The translations under genes were made by a program, and so were the position numbers. From Bacillota bacterium (GTDB taxonomy: Bacteria; Bacillota; Clostridia; Tissierellales; MES13), in assembly GCA_009711765.1 (NCBI GenBank), contig VEND01000136.1:1-33070 (forward strand): a stretch of DNA of 33,070 nt, given 5' to 3'. This document shows positions 1 through 7,924 of the stretch, piece after piece. Below the pieces are notes generated by a model. It did not search any database, was not told the origin of the DNA, and worked only from the letters and a program-made list of their open reading frames with translations. Position 1 is the stretch's first letter; every line of letters begins with the position of its first letter.

Positions 1-253
1 ATTAAGGTTCTGTCAAAGGACCTAAAAAGTATACTACCTGGATTTTGACAGGTTCTTATAATACTTATATAATTTTAAATCTTCCCAAAGCTCCCTGGGG
101 ATTCTATGCCCTTTTTTACGCTTAAACCTAAATAAAATTTGACTTTAGAGTACCAATTTTGCTAATCTTAAAATAAATATAATTATAAAAATTATTTTTT
201 GGTGTTCATTTACCATTTATTGGATGCTTTCATTCTTTATTTAACGGAATCAA
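1..253. other. Intergenic stretch downstream of the hem operon, possible ORF remnant
   Basis: No intact gene is visible. On the minus strand an open stretch from 144 to 34 encodes a protein-like basic tail (it includes RKKGHRIPRELWEDLKLYKY) with a stop on either side and no start. Around it are inverted copies of the motif CTGTCAAA (near 10-17 and, inverted, 44-51), which could be ends of a lost insertion sequence. I cannot assign a family. No convincing terminator follows the last hem gene here, and hemB, which often closes such operons, is not present. Confidence 0.25.
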
Positions 254-1744
254 TTATTCTATACAGCTTATTAATCCATCTATTGTATATTCTGATGCTT
301 GTTTATATACTTTTAATCCATAAGACTTTATCCTCTTTGATGTAATCGGACCTATTGAAACTAGCTTAACAGACTTTATTTTTTCTAAATTTTTTGTTCC
401 TAAAATATTTACAAAGTTATCAATTGTTGATGAACTTGTAAAAGTAATATAATCTATTAACTCCTTATCTAGATACTCTAAAAGATTTTTTTTATCTACC
501 TTAGGTGTAACTGTCTTATAAATTTTAATTTCATCTACACTACAAATATTACTTAAATTATCTACTAGATAACTTCTTGCATTTAAAGAACGGGGTATTA
601 ATACTTTATCCTTAGGTTTTAATACTTTTTTCAAAGTTTTAAATATATGTTCACCAACATACTTTTTAGGAATAATATCTGCTTTTATTCCTTTAGCCTT
701 TAAAGCTTCTGCTGTAGAAGGTCCTATGGAAACTACCTTTAAATCACCTAATTTCCTACAATCAAACCCTAATTTATACAGTCTATCAAAAAATATATTT
801 ACTCCATTTATACTTGTAAATATTATATAGCTATACTCATTAAGATTTTTTATACTTTTTGCTAATTTTTCATTAGGGATAATCTCATCAATTTCTATAG
901 TGGGAAACTCAATTGCATTTCCTCCTAAATTGTTTATTTTTTCTATAAAAGAACTATTTTGATGTTTTGCCCTAGTAACTACTATATTCTTTTTAAATAA
1001 CCTTTTATTTTCAAAGAAATTTAATTTATCTCTTAAATTTACAACCTCTCCAATTACTATTAAGCTTGGTGGTTTTATTTTCTCTTTTTTTACTATTTCA
1101 ACTATATTATCTAATTTTCCAGATACAACTCTTTGATAAGGTCTAGTTGCCCAGTTTATTATTGCAACGGGGGTATCTTTTTCTTTTCCATTTATAATAA
1201 GTTTATCAACTATATTTTTAAGATTTCTCATTCCCATAAGAAAAACTAAGGTTCCATCTAAAGATGCTATAGATTTAAAATCAAGTTCTTTATTATCATC
1301 TTTAAGATGTCCTGTAATTACATGAAATGAAGAAGCATAATTTCTATTAGTTATTGGTATTCCTGCATAACAAAGACCACCTATTGCTGAAGTAATACCT
1401 GGTATAACCTCAAAATCTATACCTTTTTTATATAAGTATTCTCCTTCTTCTCCACCTCTACCAAAAACATAAGGGTCTCCGCCTTTAAGCCTTGTTACAA
1501 TCTTTCCTTCACTTGCTTTATCTTTTAATAATTTATTAATATCTACTTGTTTCATAGTATGGTTATTTGATTTTTTACCAACATAAATAAATTCACATTC
1601 ATCCTTAGCTTCTTTTAATAAATTTTCATTTGCTAATCTATCATAAACTATAATATCTGACTTTCTTATTGCTTCTAACCCCTTTATAGTTATAAGTTTA
1701 TAATCACCAGGACCTGCACCAACTAAGTATACTTTACCCTTCAT
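254..1744 (-). CDS. cobA/hemD: Fused uroporphyrinogen-III C-methyltransferase / uroporphyrinogen-III synthase
   Basis: This 496-residue bifunctional enzyme closes hydroxymethylbilane to uroporphyrinogen III (C-terminal HemD half) and methylates it twice with SAM to give precorrin-2 (N-terminal SUMT/CobA half). The SUMT half, roughly residues 1-245, shows the SAM-binding VYLVGAGPGD start, the KGGDPYVFGRGGEE loop and a GITSAIGG..AGIPITNR segment. The HemD half, about 253-496, starts at IVVTRA and has the TSINGV and TSSST segments of that weakly conserved family. Such fusions are common in Firmicutes. The ATG overlaps the 3' end of hemC by 11 nt and has AAGGAG just upstream, so the two are probably translationally coupled. 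It is the last gene of the B12-controlled operon. The fusion order and the missing heme genes point to siroheme or cobalamin as the end product. Confidence 0.93.
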   Translation of the reverse strand: MKGKVYLVGAGPGDYKLITIKGLEAIRKSDIIVYDRLANENLLKEAKDECEFIYVGKKSNNHTMKQVDINKLLKDKASEGKIVTRLKGGDPYVFGRGGEEGEYLYKKGIDFEVIPGITSAIGGLCYAGIPITNRNYASSFHVITGHLKDDNKELDFKSIASLDGTLVFLMGMRNLKNIVDKLIINGKEKDTPVAIINWATRPYQRVVSGKLDNIVEIVKKEKIKPPSLIVIGEVVNLRDKLNFFENKRLFKKNIVVTRAKHQNSSFIEKINNLGGNAIEFPTIEIDEIIPNEKLAKSIKNLNEYSYIIFTSINGVNIFFDRLYKLGFDCRKLGDLKVVSIGPSTAEALKAKGIKADIIPKKYVGEHIFKTLKKVLKPKDKVLIPRSLNARSYLVDNLSNICSVDEIKIYKTVTPKVDKKNLLEYLDKELIDYITFTSSSTIDNFVNILGTKNLEKIKSVKLVSIGPITSKRIKSYGLKVYKQASEYTIDGLISCIE

Positions 1745-2639
1745 TTTTCTCCATCTCCTTAAGTACTAAATCTGCTAATTTTAATCCTAGTTTTTCTTCT
1801 TGTCCTATTTTTCCTGTTACCTTTTTTCTTACAATATTACTTCCATCTTCTTTTCCAAATAAACCATCTAATATTAATTTATCTTTTTTAATAATACAAT
1901 TAGCTCCAATAGGTATATGACAACTTCCATCTACTGCCTTTAGAAATGTTCTTTCTGCCTTTGTTTGAATAGTTGTTTCTTTATCTTTTATGTAGGATAA
2001 CATCTCATCTAAATCAGTCCTATCCTCTCTTATCTGGATTGCTAAAGCTCCTTGAGCCGGAGCAGGAAGCATTATATCAGTTGATAGATAAGAACTTATT
2101 TTTTCCTCTAATCCAAGTCTTTTAACCCCTGCAGCTGCTAAGATTACTCCCTCTAAATTCTCTTTATATATCTTATTTATTCTAGTTTCTACATTTCCCC
2201 TTATAGGCACTACTTCTATATCAGGTCTATACTTAATTAATTGATACTTTCTTCTTTTACTACCTGTACCAATTTTTCCGCCTTTTTTAATATCATCAAT
2301 AGTTTTTAAACCATCCCTTAAAATTAATACATCCCTATTATCTTCCCTTTTAGGGACGTAGCTAAATTTAAGTTCTTTTGTAACTTCAGATGGCATATCT
2401 TTCATACTATGTATAGCTATATCTATTTCTCCTTTTAATAAAGAGTTTTCTATTTCTTTTACAAAGAGTCCCTTATCTCCTATTTTATCTAATGAAACAT
2501 TAAGTATTTTATCACCCTTAGTTTTTATTACCTTTATCTGAAAATCTATATTTGGAAAATGTTTCTTAAGCTCTTTAATAACTAATTTTGTTTGTGTTAA
2601 TGCTAATCTACTACCTCTAGATCCTAGTATAACCTTCAT
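1734..2639 (-). CDS. hemC: Hydroxymethylbilane synthase (porphobilinogen deaminase)
   Basis: This cytosolic enzyme condenses four porphobilinogens into hydroxymethylbilane. The 301-residue protein has the family start (ILGSRGSRLALTQT), the acidic and basic cofactor-site segments (HSMKDMP, GTGSKRRKYQL, IRGNVETR, PAPAQGALAIQ) and the cysteine that carries the dipyrromethane cofactor, Cys240 in VDGSCHIP. I chose the ATG at 2639 because AGGAGG lies 7 nt upstream of it. An upstream in-frame ATG at 2666 would add nine residues that read through this ribosome site. The start lies 23 nt inside the sirC gene, and the stop lies inside the next gene, so the chain of genes is tightly coupled. Length is normal for the family. 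Confidence 0.95.
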   Translation of the reverse strand: MKVILGSRGSRLALTQTKLVIKELKKHFPNIDFQIKVIKTKGDKILNVSLDKIGDKGLFVKEIENSLLKGEIDIAIHSMKDMPSEVTKELKFSYVPKREDNRDVLILRDGLKTIDDIKKGGKIGTGSKRRKYQLIKYRPDIEVVPIRGNVETRINKIYKENLEGVILAAAGVKRLGLEEKISSYLSTDIMLPAPAQGALAIQIREDRTDLDEMLSYIKDKETTIQTKAERTFLKAVDGSCHIPIGANCIIKKDKLILDGLFGKEDGSNIVRKKVTGKIGQEEKLGLKLADLVLKEMEKNEG

Positions 2640-3219
2640 AAAGCTCCCTCCTTTTTTTAAGTTCATATAAATCTAGATAAACCAATTCATTTAATATTTT
2701 CTTTCTTTTTTGTTTATCTTCACATTTTCTTAAAACGATATTTCTAATATCTCCTAAAATGTCAACATATTCTGAATAATCTTTTGTATATTTAAATTCT
2801 AAATCTTTTCTTATTTTAGATGCTAAAGAAGGGCTTTTTCCTAATGTTGAAATAGAGATAACTAAATTACCTCTTTTTATGCTTGATGGAACAATAAAGT
2901 CTGATAAGTCTATATCATCAACAACATTACATAGGATATTATTCACCTTACAATAATTTTTAATTTCTTTATTAACTTTTTTATTAGAAGTTGCAGCTAC
3001 TACTAAAAAAGAGTCTTTTAAATATCTAACATCTATTTTCTCTTTTATTAATTCTATTTGATTTTCAAGCTCTTTAAATCCATCTATAAACTTTGGACTT
3101 ATAACCTTTATATTAGCTTTATATCTTAAAAGAGTCTTTACCTTTCTTAAAGCTACCTTACCTCCACCTATAACTGTAATATTTTTTTCTTTTAAATTAA
3201 GCATAATAGGATAAAACAC
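2617..3219 (-). CDS. sirC: Precorrin-2 dehydrogenase (siroheme synthase N-domain type)
   Basis: This 200-residue protein matches the NAD-dependent precorrin-2 dehydrogenase family (SirC/YlnF, Met8 or CysG N-terminal domain), which oxidises precorrin-2 to sirohydrochlorin. The N-terminal Rossmann fold shows ITVIGGGKVALRKV. The central CNVVDD..DFIVPSSIKRGNLVISISTLGKSPSLA segment is the family signature, including the conserved Asp and the GKSPSLA motif. A C-terminal helical part follows. It uses a GTG start with GGAG 9 nt upstream; the ATG five codons later has no ribosome site. It stands alone rather than fused to a ferrochelatase, so metal insertion must be done by another protein not seen here. 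It lies 27 nt after hemL in the same operon. Confidence 0.9.
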   Translation of the reverse strand: MFYPIMLNLKEKNITVIGGGKVALRKVKTLLRYKANIKVISPKFIDGFKELENQIELIKEKIDVRYLKDSFLVVAATSNKKVNKEIKNYCKVNNILCNVVDDIDLSDFIVPSSIKRGNLVISISTLGKSPSLASKIRKDLEFKYTKDYSEYVDILGDIRNIVLRKCEDKQKRKKILNELVYLDLYELKKRRELYEGYTRI

Positions 3220-3246
3220 CTAATCACTCTCCATAATTAAAAAGGC

Positions 3247-4542
3247 TTATTTATTATAAATTGTTTTTAATGCTTCATAGTTTGCTTTTATCGTTTTTTC
3301 TATATCCTCATCAGTATGGGCTGAGGATAAAAATAATCCTTCAAATTGAGCAGGGGGTAATAATATATTTCTTTTTAACATCTCTTTAAAATATAATCCA
3401 TACTTATAAGTATCACTTTTTATTACATCTTCATATGTTTTTATCGGTCCCTTAGCAAAGAATAAACAAATCATACCGTTTATTCTGTTAACAGTTATAT
3501 CTAAATTAAGCTTATTTATATTATCATTAAACCCTTTTTCTAATTTTTTTGCTTTACTTATAATATCTTTATAAATATTTTTATTTCCTTTAAGTTTATT
3601 TAAGGTTTTATATCCCATATGCATTGCTAAAGGGTTTCCTGATAATGTACCTGCTTGATAAACATCACCTACAGGAGAGACCATATCCATGATTTCTTTC
3701 TTGCCACCATAGGCTCCTACAGGCATTCCACCACCTATTATTTTTCCAAAACAGGTCATATCTGCATCTATATCATAAACTTCTTGAGCTCCGCCATAGG
3801 CTAATCTAAACCCTGTTATAACTTCATCAAATATTAAAATACTTCTATGTTTTTTAGTTAATTTTCTTAAAGCTTTTAAAAAAGATTTTTCACCGGCTAC
3901 AACTCCCATATTACCAGCAACAGGTTCAACTATAACTGCTGCTATTTCATCTCCTTGTTTAGTAAAAACTTCCTCAATAGATTCAATATCATTATATTTA
4001 CAAACAATAGTATCTTCTATTATTTTTTCACTAACCCCAGGACTTGTAGCTACTCCATAGGTCATAGCCCCTGAACCTGATTTAACTAATAAACTATCAG
4101 AATGACCATGGTAACAACCTTCAAATTTTACTATTTTATTTCTCTTTGTATAAGCCTTAGCTACCCTTAAAGCACTCATTGTAGCCTCTGTACCTGAGTT
4201 TACCATTCTTATCATATCTACAGAATTATAAGCATCTACTATAAGTTTTGCCATATCAACTTCTATTTTTGTAGGTATTCCATAACTAGTACCTTTTTTT
4301 ATAGTTTCTTCTAATCCATCTAACATATATTCATTACTATGTCCTAATATTAGTGGTCCCCATGAACAAATATAATCAAGATATTCATTACCATCTTCGT
4401 CATATATTTTACTTCCTTTAGCTTCTTTTATAAATATTGGATCTAATCCAACGGATTTAAAAGCCCTTACAGGACTATTAACCCCCCCAGGTATGTATTC
4501 TTTTGCTTCTTTATAAATTTCTTTAGATATTTTATTATCCAA
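3247..4542 (-). CDS. hemL: Glutamate-1-semialdehyde 2,1-aminomutase
   Basis: This PLP enzyme isomerises glutamate-1-semialdehyde to 5-aminolevulinate, the second step of the C5 pathway. The protein shows PGGVNSPVRAF, NSGTEATMSALRVA, the aspartate of ILIFDEVITGFR and the PLP lysine Lys267 in CFGKIIGGGMPVGA. I chose the TTG start at 4542, giving 431 residues. AAGGAGG sits 8 nt before it, 16 nt after the hemA stop. The upstream in-frame ATG at 4572 would put that ribosome site inside the coding region and overlap hemA. Length then agrees with bacterial HemL. Its place directly after hemA is sensible because the two enzymes channel an unstable intermediate, although in many clostridial operons hemL comes last. 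Confidence 0.95.
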   Translation of the reverse strand: MDNKISKEIYKEAKEYIPGGVNSPVRAFKSVGLDPIFIKEAKGSKIYDEDGNEYLDYICSWGPLILGHSNEYMLDGLEETIKKGTSYGIPTKIEVDMAKLIVDAYNSVDMIRMVNSGTEATMSALRVAKAYTKRNKIVKFEGCYHGHSDSLLVKSGSGAMTYGVATSPGVSEKIIEDTIVCKYNDIESIEEVFTKQGDEIAAVIVEPVAGNMGVVAGEKSFLKALRKLTKKHRSILIFDEVITGFRLAYGGAQEVYDIDADMTCFGKIIGGGMPVGAYGGKKEIMDMVSPVGDVYQAGTLSGNPLAMHMGYKTLNKLKGNKNIYKDIISKAKKLEKGFNDNINKLNLDITVNRINGMICLFFAKGPIKTYEDVIKSDTYKYGLYFKEMLKRNILLPPAQFEGLFLSSAHTDEDIEKTIKANYEALKTIYNK

Positions 4543-4558
4543 TTTATACTCCTCCTTA

Positions 4559-5815
4559 TTAATAGTTTTCATATTTTAATTCAAATAAATCATTTAACAT
4601 TTTAATATAGTTATTTACTTTATTTTTATCTTCTATTTTTTTTAACTTTAACACAGGATTTCTTAAAACCCTATTTAAACCTGAAGTAACCATTTTTTCT
4701 ATAACTTCTTTATCCTTAATATCTAAATCTATTTTTCTATTTATATAATCTAGTACATCTTCTTTAATTATCTCATTCTTTTTATTTACTGAACTAATTA
4801 AAGGATCAACTTTAATAGTTTTTCTCCATTTTATAAAATCATTAACCTTTATATCTATTAATTCAATAGCTTTTTTTGATAATTTTTCTCTCTTTGTTTT
4901 ATTTTCTATGGAAATCTTTTTTAAATCATCTACGTTATATAAGTTTATATTTTTAAAATCACTTATATTTTCATCTATATCCTTTGGCATAGCTAAATCC
5001 ATTATATTAAGTCTATTCTTAATAGTTGGCATATTTTCCTTTTTAATTACGGTATGGGGGGATGCTGTAGCTGAAATTAAAATATCTACTTTGTCTATTA
5101 ATGAATATCTTTTTTTATAGGCTATTGTAGTAATCTGTGGATATTCTTTTGATAAATCAATTAATCTTCCATGACTCCTATTTGTAACATATATTTTTTC
5201 TAATCCTTCTTCTAATAAGTTTTCAAAAGCTAGTCTACCCATTTCTCCTGCTCCTATTATTAGTCCTTTTTTTCCTTTAAAACTTCCTATTTGCTGTTTT
5301 AAAAATTTCACACCTATATAACTAACAGAAAGGGGATGTTCTGATATCTTTATTTCATTTTTTATAGTCTTTGCAGTAGTTACTGCTTCTCTAAATAATT
5401 TATTTAATAGCTTCTTACTTGCCTTTAAATCCATTGAGAATTCATGGGCCTTTTTAACTTGTCCTAATATTTGATCTTCACCTAAAACTATAGAACAAAG
5501 GCCAGCTGTTACTAAATATAAATATCTTATGGCTTGTTTATTCTTTTTTATAAATATATAATCCTCTGGATTTTCTACTTTAATATTCTCTTTTAAGAAA
5601 TCTTTAACCATATCTAATTTTTTATTTAATTCTTCTTTTTTACTTGCAATATATATTTCACTTCTATTACAAGTGGATATTATAACTATTTCCCTAATCC
5701 CTTTATCTAAAAACTCCTTTATAATTTCCTTTTTTTTAGTACTAGTAAAAGATACCCTCTGACGAATTTCACTTGGTGTACGTTCATGATTAACACCAAT
5801 TACCCCAATATCCAT
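4559..5815 (-). CDS. hemA: Glutamyl-tRNA reductase
   Basis: First enzyme of the C5 route: it reduces glutamyl-tRNA(Glu) to glutamate-1-semialdehyde with NADPH. The 418-residue protein begins with IGVIGVNHERTPSEIRQRVSF, here written as the family's catalytic-domain start, and has the nucleophilic cysteine Cys49 in ISTCNRSEIY. ILGEDQILGQVK is the diagnostic substrate-domain motif, and GLIIGAGEMGRLA begins the NADPH-binding Rossmann domain. A helical dimerisation domain forms the C terminus. The ATG is preceded by GGAGGG with 6-nt spacing. It is the first gene of the operon and follows the cobalamin riboswitch and terminator, so supply of the whole tetrapyrrole pathway is throttled by B12. Confidence 0.95.
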   Translation of the reverse strand: MDIGVIGVNHERTPSEIRQRVSFTSTKKKEIIKEFLDKGIREIVIISTCNRSEIYIASKKEELNKKLDMVKDFLKENIKVENPEDYIFIKKNKQAIRYLYLVTAGLCSIVLGEDQILGQVKKAHEFSMDLKASKKLLNKLFREAVTTAKTIKNEIKISEHPLSVSYIGVKFLKQQIGSFKGKKGLIIGAGEMGRLAFENLLEEGLEKIYVTNRSHGRLIDLSKEYPQITTIAYKKRYSLIDKVDILISATASPHTVIKKENMPTIKNRLNIMDLAMPKDIDENISDFKNINLYNVDDLKKISIENKTKREKLSKKAIELIDIKVNDFIKWRKTIKVDPLISSVNKKNEIIKEDVLDYINRKIDLDIKDKEVIEKMVTSGLNRVLRNPVLKLKKIEDKNKVNNYIKMLNDLFELKYENY

Positions 5816-5873
5816 AATAATCCCTCCGGTATATAAAAATGTTAGTATATACTTTTATGTAAAAATTTACAAT

Positions 5874-5900
5874 AAAAAAACTTGCCCTACCAAGGACAAG
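5874..5900 (-). terminator. Intrinsic terminator of the cobalamin riboswitch
   Basis: On the minus strand CTTGTCC, a short loop and GGGCAAG form a stem (one G-U pair), directly followed by seven T and then ATTG. It sits between the aptamer and hemA, at about 60 nt before the start codon, the usual place for the expression platform of a transcription-terminating riboswitch. Confidence 0.85.
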
Positions 5901-5929
5901 TAAAATACATAGATATACAAAAAATGTAT

Positions 5930-6100
5930 AACATGTCCAGGCTCGTAGACATAAACATAAGATAGATATCCTGACTTAGGTTCACAGCTAAATTTGTACC
6001 TTCCCAGTTATCAAACCAGTGGATTACAACAAGCTCCCCATTACAGTGGCGGCCCCGTGTTGGATTTTCACCAAACTTCCCTATATATATTTATATTTTC
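5930..6100 (-). ncRNA. Cobalamin (AdoCbl) riboswitch aptamer
   Basis: Read on the minus strand, the leader holds the core of a cobalamin riboswitch: GGGAA then TTTGGTGAAAATCC, then GGGGCCGCCACTGTA with the B12 box GCCACTG (plus coordinates 6044-6050). Further on come GGGAAGGTACAAATTT and AAGTCAGGATA, which close the conserved junction. The terminator at 5874-5900 follows. It should switch off the hemA-hemL-sirC-hemC-cobA/hemD operon when adenosyl- or methylcobalamin is plentiful. Aptamer edges are approximate because the outer P1 stem is AT-rich. Confidence 0.92.
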
Positions 6101-6110
6101 ATTTATCTAA

Positions 6111-6139
6111 ATTATATTTTATAGATTTATATTTGTCAA
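6111..6139 (-). promoter_or_regulatory. Promoter of the hem operon
   Basis: Minus-strand TTGACA (6139-6134), a 17-nt spacer and TATAAT (6116-6111) form a full-consensus sigma-A promoter. Transcription would start near 6104, just ahead of the riboswitch. Confidence 0.85.
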
Positions 6140-6164
6140 TAATATGTCAAATACTTATCATAGT

Positions 6165-7154
6165 TTATTTTATGTCTTTAAAAACATATTTTGATGTCAT
6201 TGCTACTAAAGTAGCTCCATAGGAAATTAAAAATTTAATTTTATCCCCTACTTTATATCTTTTATTAGGCCTTGTAATATCTATAAAAAGATAATCATTA
6301 TTTACATCTATTACTGAAATAGATTTATCAAAGGGAGTTAAATCATTTACTTTTATGCCATCTATACTTATACATATTCCAATAATTTTTTCCTTTTCAT
6401 ACTTTATTTTTACTATTTCTAATATTAACTTAAAAGTATCATTATTAAGACCTCTTATTGGCTTATCATTTAAACCTATTCCTAAACTAAGGGATGCGCC
6501 TAATCTTAGCTGATTTATTTCTTTTGGTATTTTTTTATTAAATAAACTAATAGTACCTGAATTTCCCCCAGATATAATATCTAATCTAAGATTAAATTTT
6601 TCTTCAATACTTTTTTTAATGTCTACTAGTCTTGATAAGTTACTATATGTAGGAATTACACCACCAAAACATGTAAGATTTGTACCAATACCTATTAAAT
6701 TTATATTTTTAAACTTAAGTATTTCTTTTATAGTTTCTTTAATTTCATCTTCAAAATAAATTCCTTCCCTTAAATCTCCTAAATCAACCATTAATATAAT
6801 TTTATATTCTTTATTTGTTTTAAAAGCTTCCTTAGAAATCTTTTTAATGCTATCAATTTCTGATACTAAAGCAATATCTGAATATTTAACTATCTCTTTT
6901 ACCTTTGATATCATAGGAAGTCTTATTAACATCTTAGGTAATTTAAAACTTGATAGTTTTTTTAGATTTTCTATTCTAGAATCCCCTAGTATATCAACTT
7001 TAGAATCTACTAAAGCTTTTGCAATTTTTTTATTACCACAAAATAATTTAGTAACTCCAACTACCTTTATCTGTCTTTTTTTACACTCAGAAACCATTTT
7101 TTCTGTATTTTCTTTAATCTTTATTATATCAACTTCTATTCTTGGATAGACCAT
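6165..7154 (-). CDS. orr: Ornithine racemase (alanine racemase N-domain family)
   Basis: This 329-residue PLP-dependent racemase resembles the clostridial ornithine racemase that makes D-ornithine for Stickland-type ornithine fermentation. Visible features are the PLP lysine Lys36 in VVGVTKLFCGN, DSRIENL, MLIRLPMI, LMVDLGDLREGI, the phosphate-binding GIGTNLTCFGG and IISGGNSG, and INQLRLGAS. These segments recall Orr more than a standard alanine racemase. The ATG at 7154 has GGGGAG 6 nt upstream; an upstream ATG at 7190 lacks a ribosome site. It is a single gene between the divergent bio operon and the hem promoter. The partner aminomutase genes (oraS/oraE) are not nearby, so substrate specificity is inferred from resemblance and could include other basic or small amino acids. 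Confidence 0.75.
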   Translation of the reverse strand: MVYPRIEVDIIKIKENTEKMVSECKKRQIKVVGVTKLFCGNKKIAKALVDSKVDILGDSRIENLKKLSSFKLPKMLIRLPMISKVKEIVKYSDIALVSEIDSIKKISKEAFKTNKEYKIILMVDLGDLREGIYFEDEIKETIKEILKFKNINLIGIGTNLTCFGGVIPTYSNLSRLVDIKKSIEEKFNLRLDIISGGNSGTISLFNKKIPKEINQLRLGASLSLGIGLNDKPIRGLNNDTFKLILEIVKIKYEKEKIIGICISIDGIKVNDLTPFDKSISVIDVNNDYLFIDITRPNKRYKVGDKIKFLISYGATLVAMTSKYVFKDIK

Positions 7155-7228
7155 AAAAACTCCCCTAATATTTTTTAATTTCCTATACATCCATTATATT
7201 ACAAAATATTAATATTTAAAAACTTAAT

Positions 7229-7263
7229 TTATGTTAACTTATTTATTTTATAAGTTGACAATG
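7229..7263 (+). promoter_or_regulatory. Upstream BirA-type operator overlapping the -35 box
   Basis: TTATGTTAAC (7229-7238), a 15-nt spacer and GTTGACAAT (7254-7262) match the BirA operator pattern TGTWAAC-N15-GTTWACA with one mismatch. The right half contains the TTGACA -35 hexamer, so bound BirA would mask the promoter. Confidence 0.65.
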
Positions 7264-7283
7264 TATTCTTGAAAATATATAAT
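7255..7283 (+). promoter_or_regulatory. Promoter of the biotin operon
   Basis: TTGACA (7255-7260), a 17-nt spacer and TATAAT (7278-7283) give a full-consensus sigma-A promoter. Start of transcription is expected near 7290, at the edge of the downstream operator. Confidence 0.88.
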
Positions 7284-7294
7284 ATATTCGACAA

Positions 7295-7325
7295 TTGTTA
7301 ACTTATATATCATTTTAGTTAACAA
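7295..7325 (+). promoter_or_regulatory. Main BirA operator
   Basis: TTGTTAAC and GTTAACAA are perfect inverted half-sites separated by 15 nt, the known geometry of the biotin-protein-ligase repressor BirA. The site covers the expected transcription start of bioY. birA itself is not in the window. Confidence 0.88.
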
Positions 7326-7348
7326 TAATTTAATTAAGGAGGTTTTAA

Positions 7349-7924
7349 ATGAATTTTAAAATACGTGATATGATTTTAATTTCTATGTTTGCTTCTTTAA
7401 CTGCTATAGGTGCATTTATAAAAATACCTACACCTATAGTTCCTTTTACACTACAATTTTTATTTTGTGCTTATGCAGGAATATTCTTAGGAGCTAAACA
7501 TGCTTTATATTCTCAACTTTTATATGTGGGGATTGGTTTAATTGGAATACCTATTTTCGCCAATGGTGGAGGTCCTACTTATATCTTTCAAAGTACTTTT
7601 GGATATCTAATTGGCTTTATTGTTTGTAGCTTTATAATAGGAAAGTTAACTGAAAAAATTAAAAAAGTTACTTTTATAAAAATATTTATTCCTGTACTCA
7701 TAGGTTTATTTTTCGTTTATCTATTTGGTGTAAGCTATCTTTATATGATAGTTAATGTATACTTAAATAAATCTATGTCAGTTAAAGCAGCTATTTTAGC
7801 AGGCTTTACTCCATATATAACTTCGGATTTAATATTAAGCATAATAATTGCCTACACTTCAGTATATATAATACCTACCCTTAGAAAAACAGGATTAAAT
7901 AAAGGATATTTAGGAGGTAAATAG
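7349..7924 (+). CDS. bioY: Biotin transporter substrate-binding subunit BioY (ECF S component)
   Basis: This 191-residue hydrophobic protein has about six membrane segments and matches the BioY family. Recognisable parts are IPTPIVPFTLQ near the N terminus, YAGIFLGAKHALYSQLLYVGIGLIG and the GGGPTYIFQSTFGYLIGF motif. BioY binds biotin in the membrane and works with the shared ECF module (two ATPases and EcfT), none of which is in this window. The ATG at 7349 follows AAGGAGG with suitable spacing. The stop overlaps the bioB start by one base, and the gene heads the BirA-controlled operon, so uptake and synthesis are co-regulated by biotin. Confidence 0.93.
   Translation: MNFKIRDMILISMFASLTAIGAFIKIPTPIVPFTLQFLFCAYAGIFLGAKHALYSQLLYVGIGLIGIPIFANGGGPTYIFQSTFGYLIGFIVCSFIIGKLTEKIKKVTFIKIFIPVLIGLFFVYLFGVSYLYMIVNVYLNKSMSVKAAILAGFTPYITSDLILSIIIAYTSVYIIPTLRKTGLNKGYLGGK

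Noticed and set aside
6019-6222. Small plus-strand frame over the cobalamin riboswitch
   Set aside because: It lies antisense to a well-supported riboswitch and promoter and its product looks random and hydrophobic by base composition.
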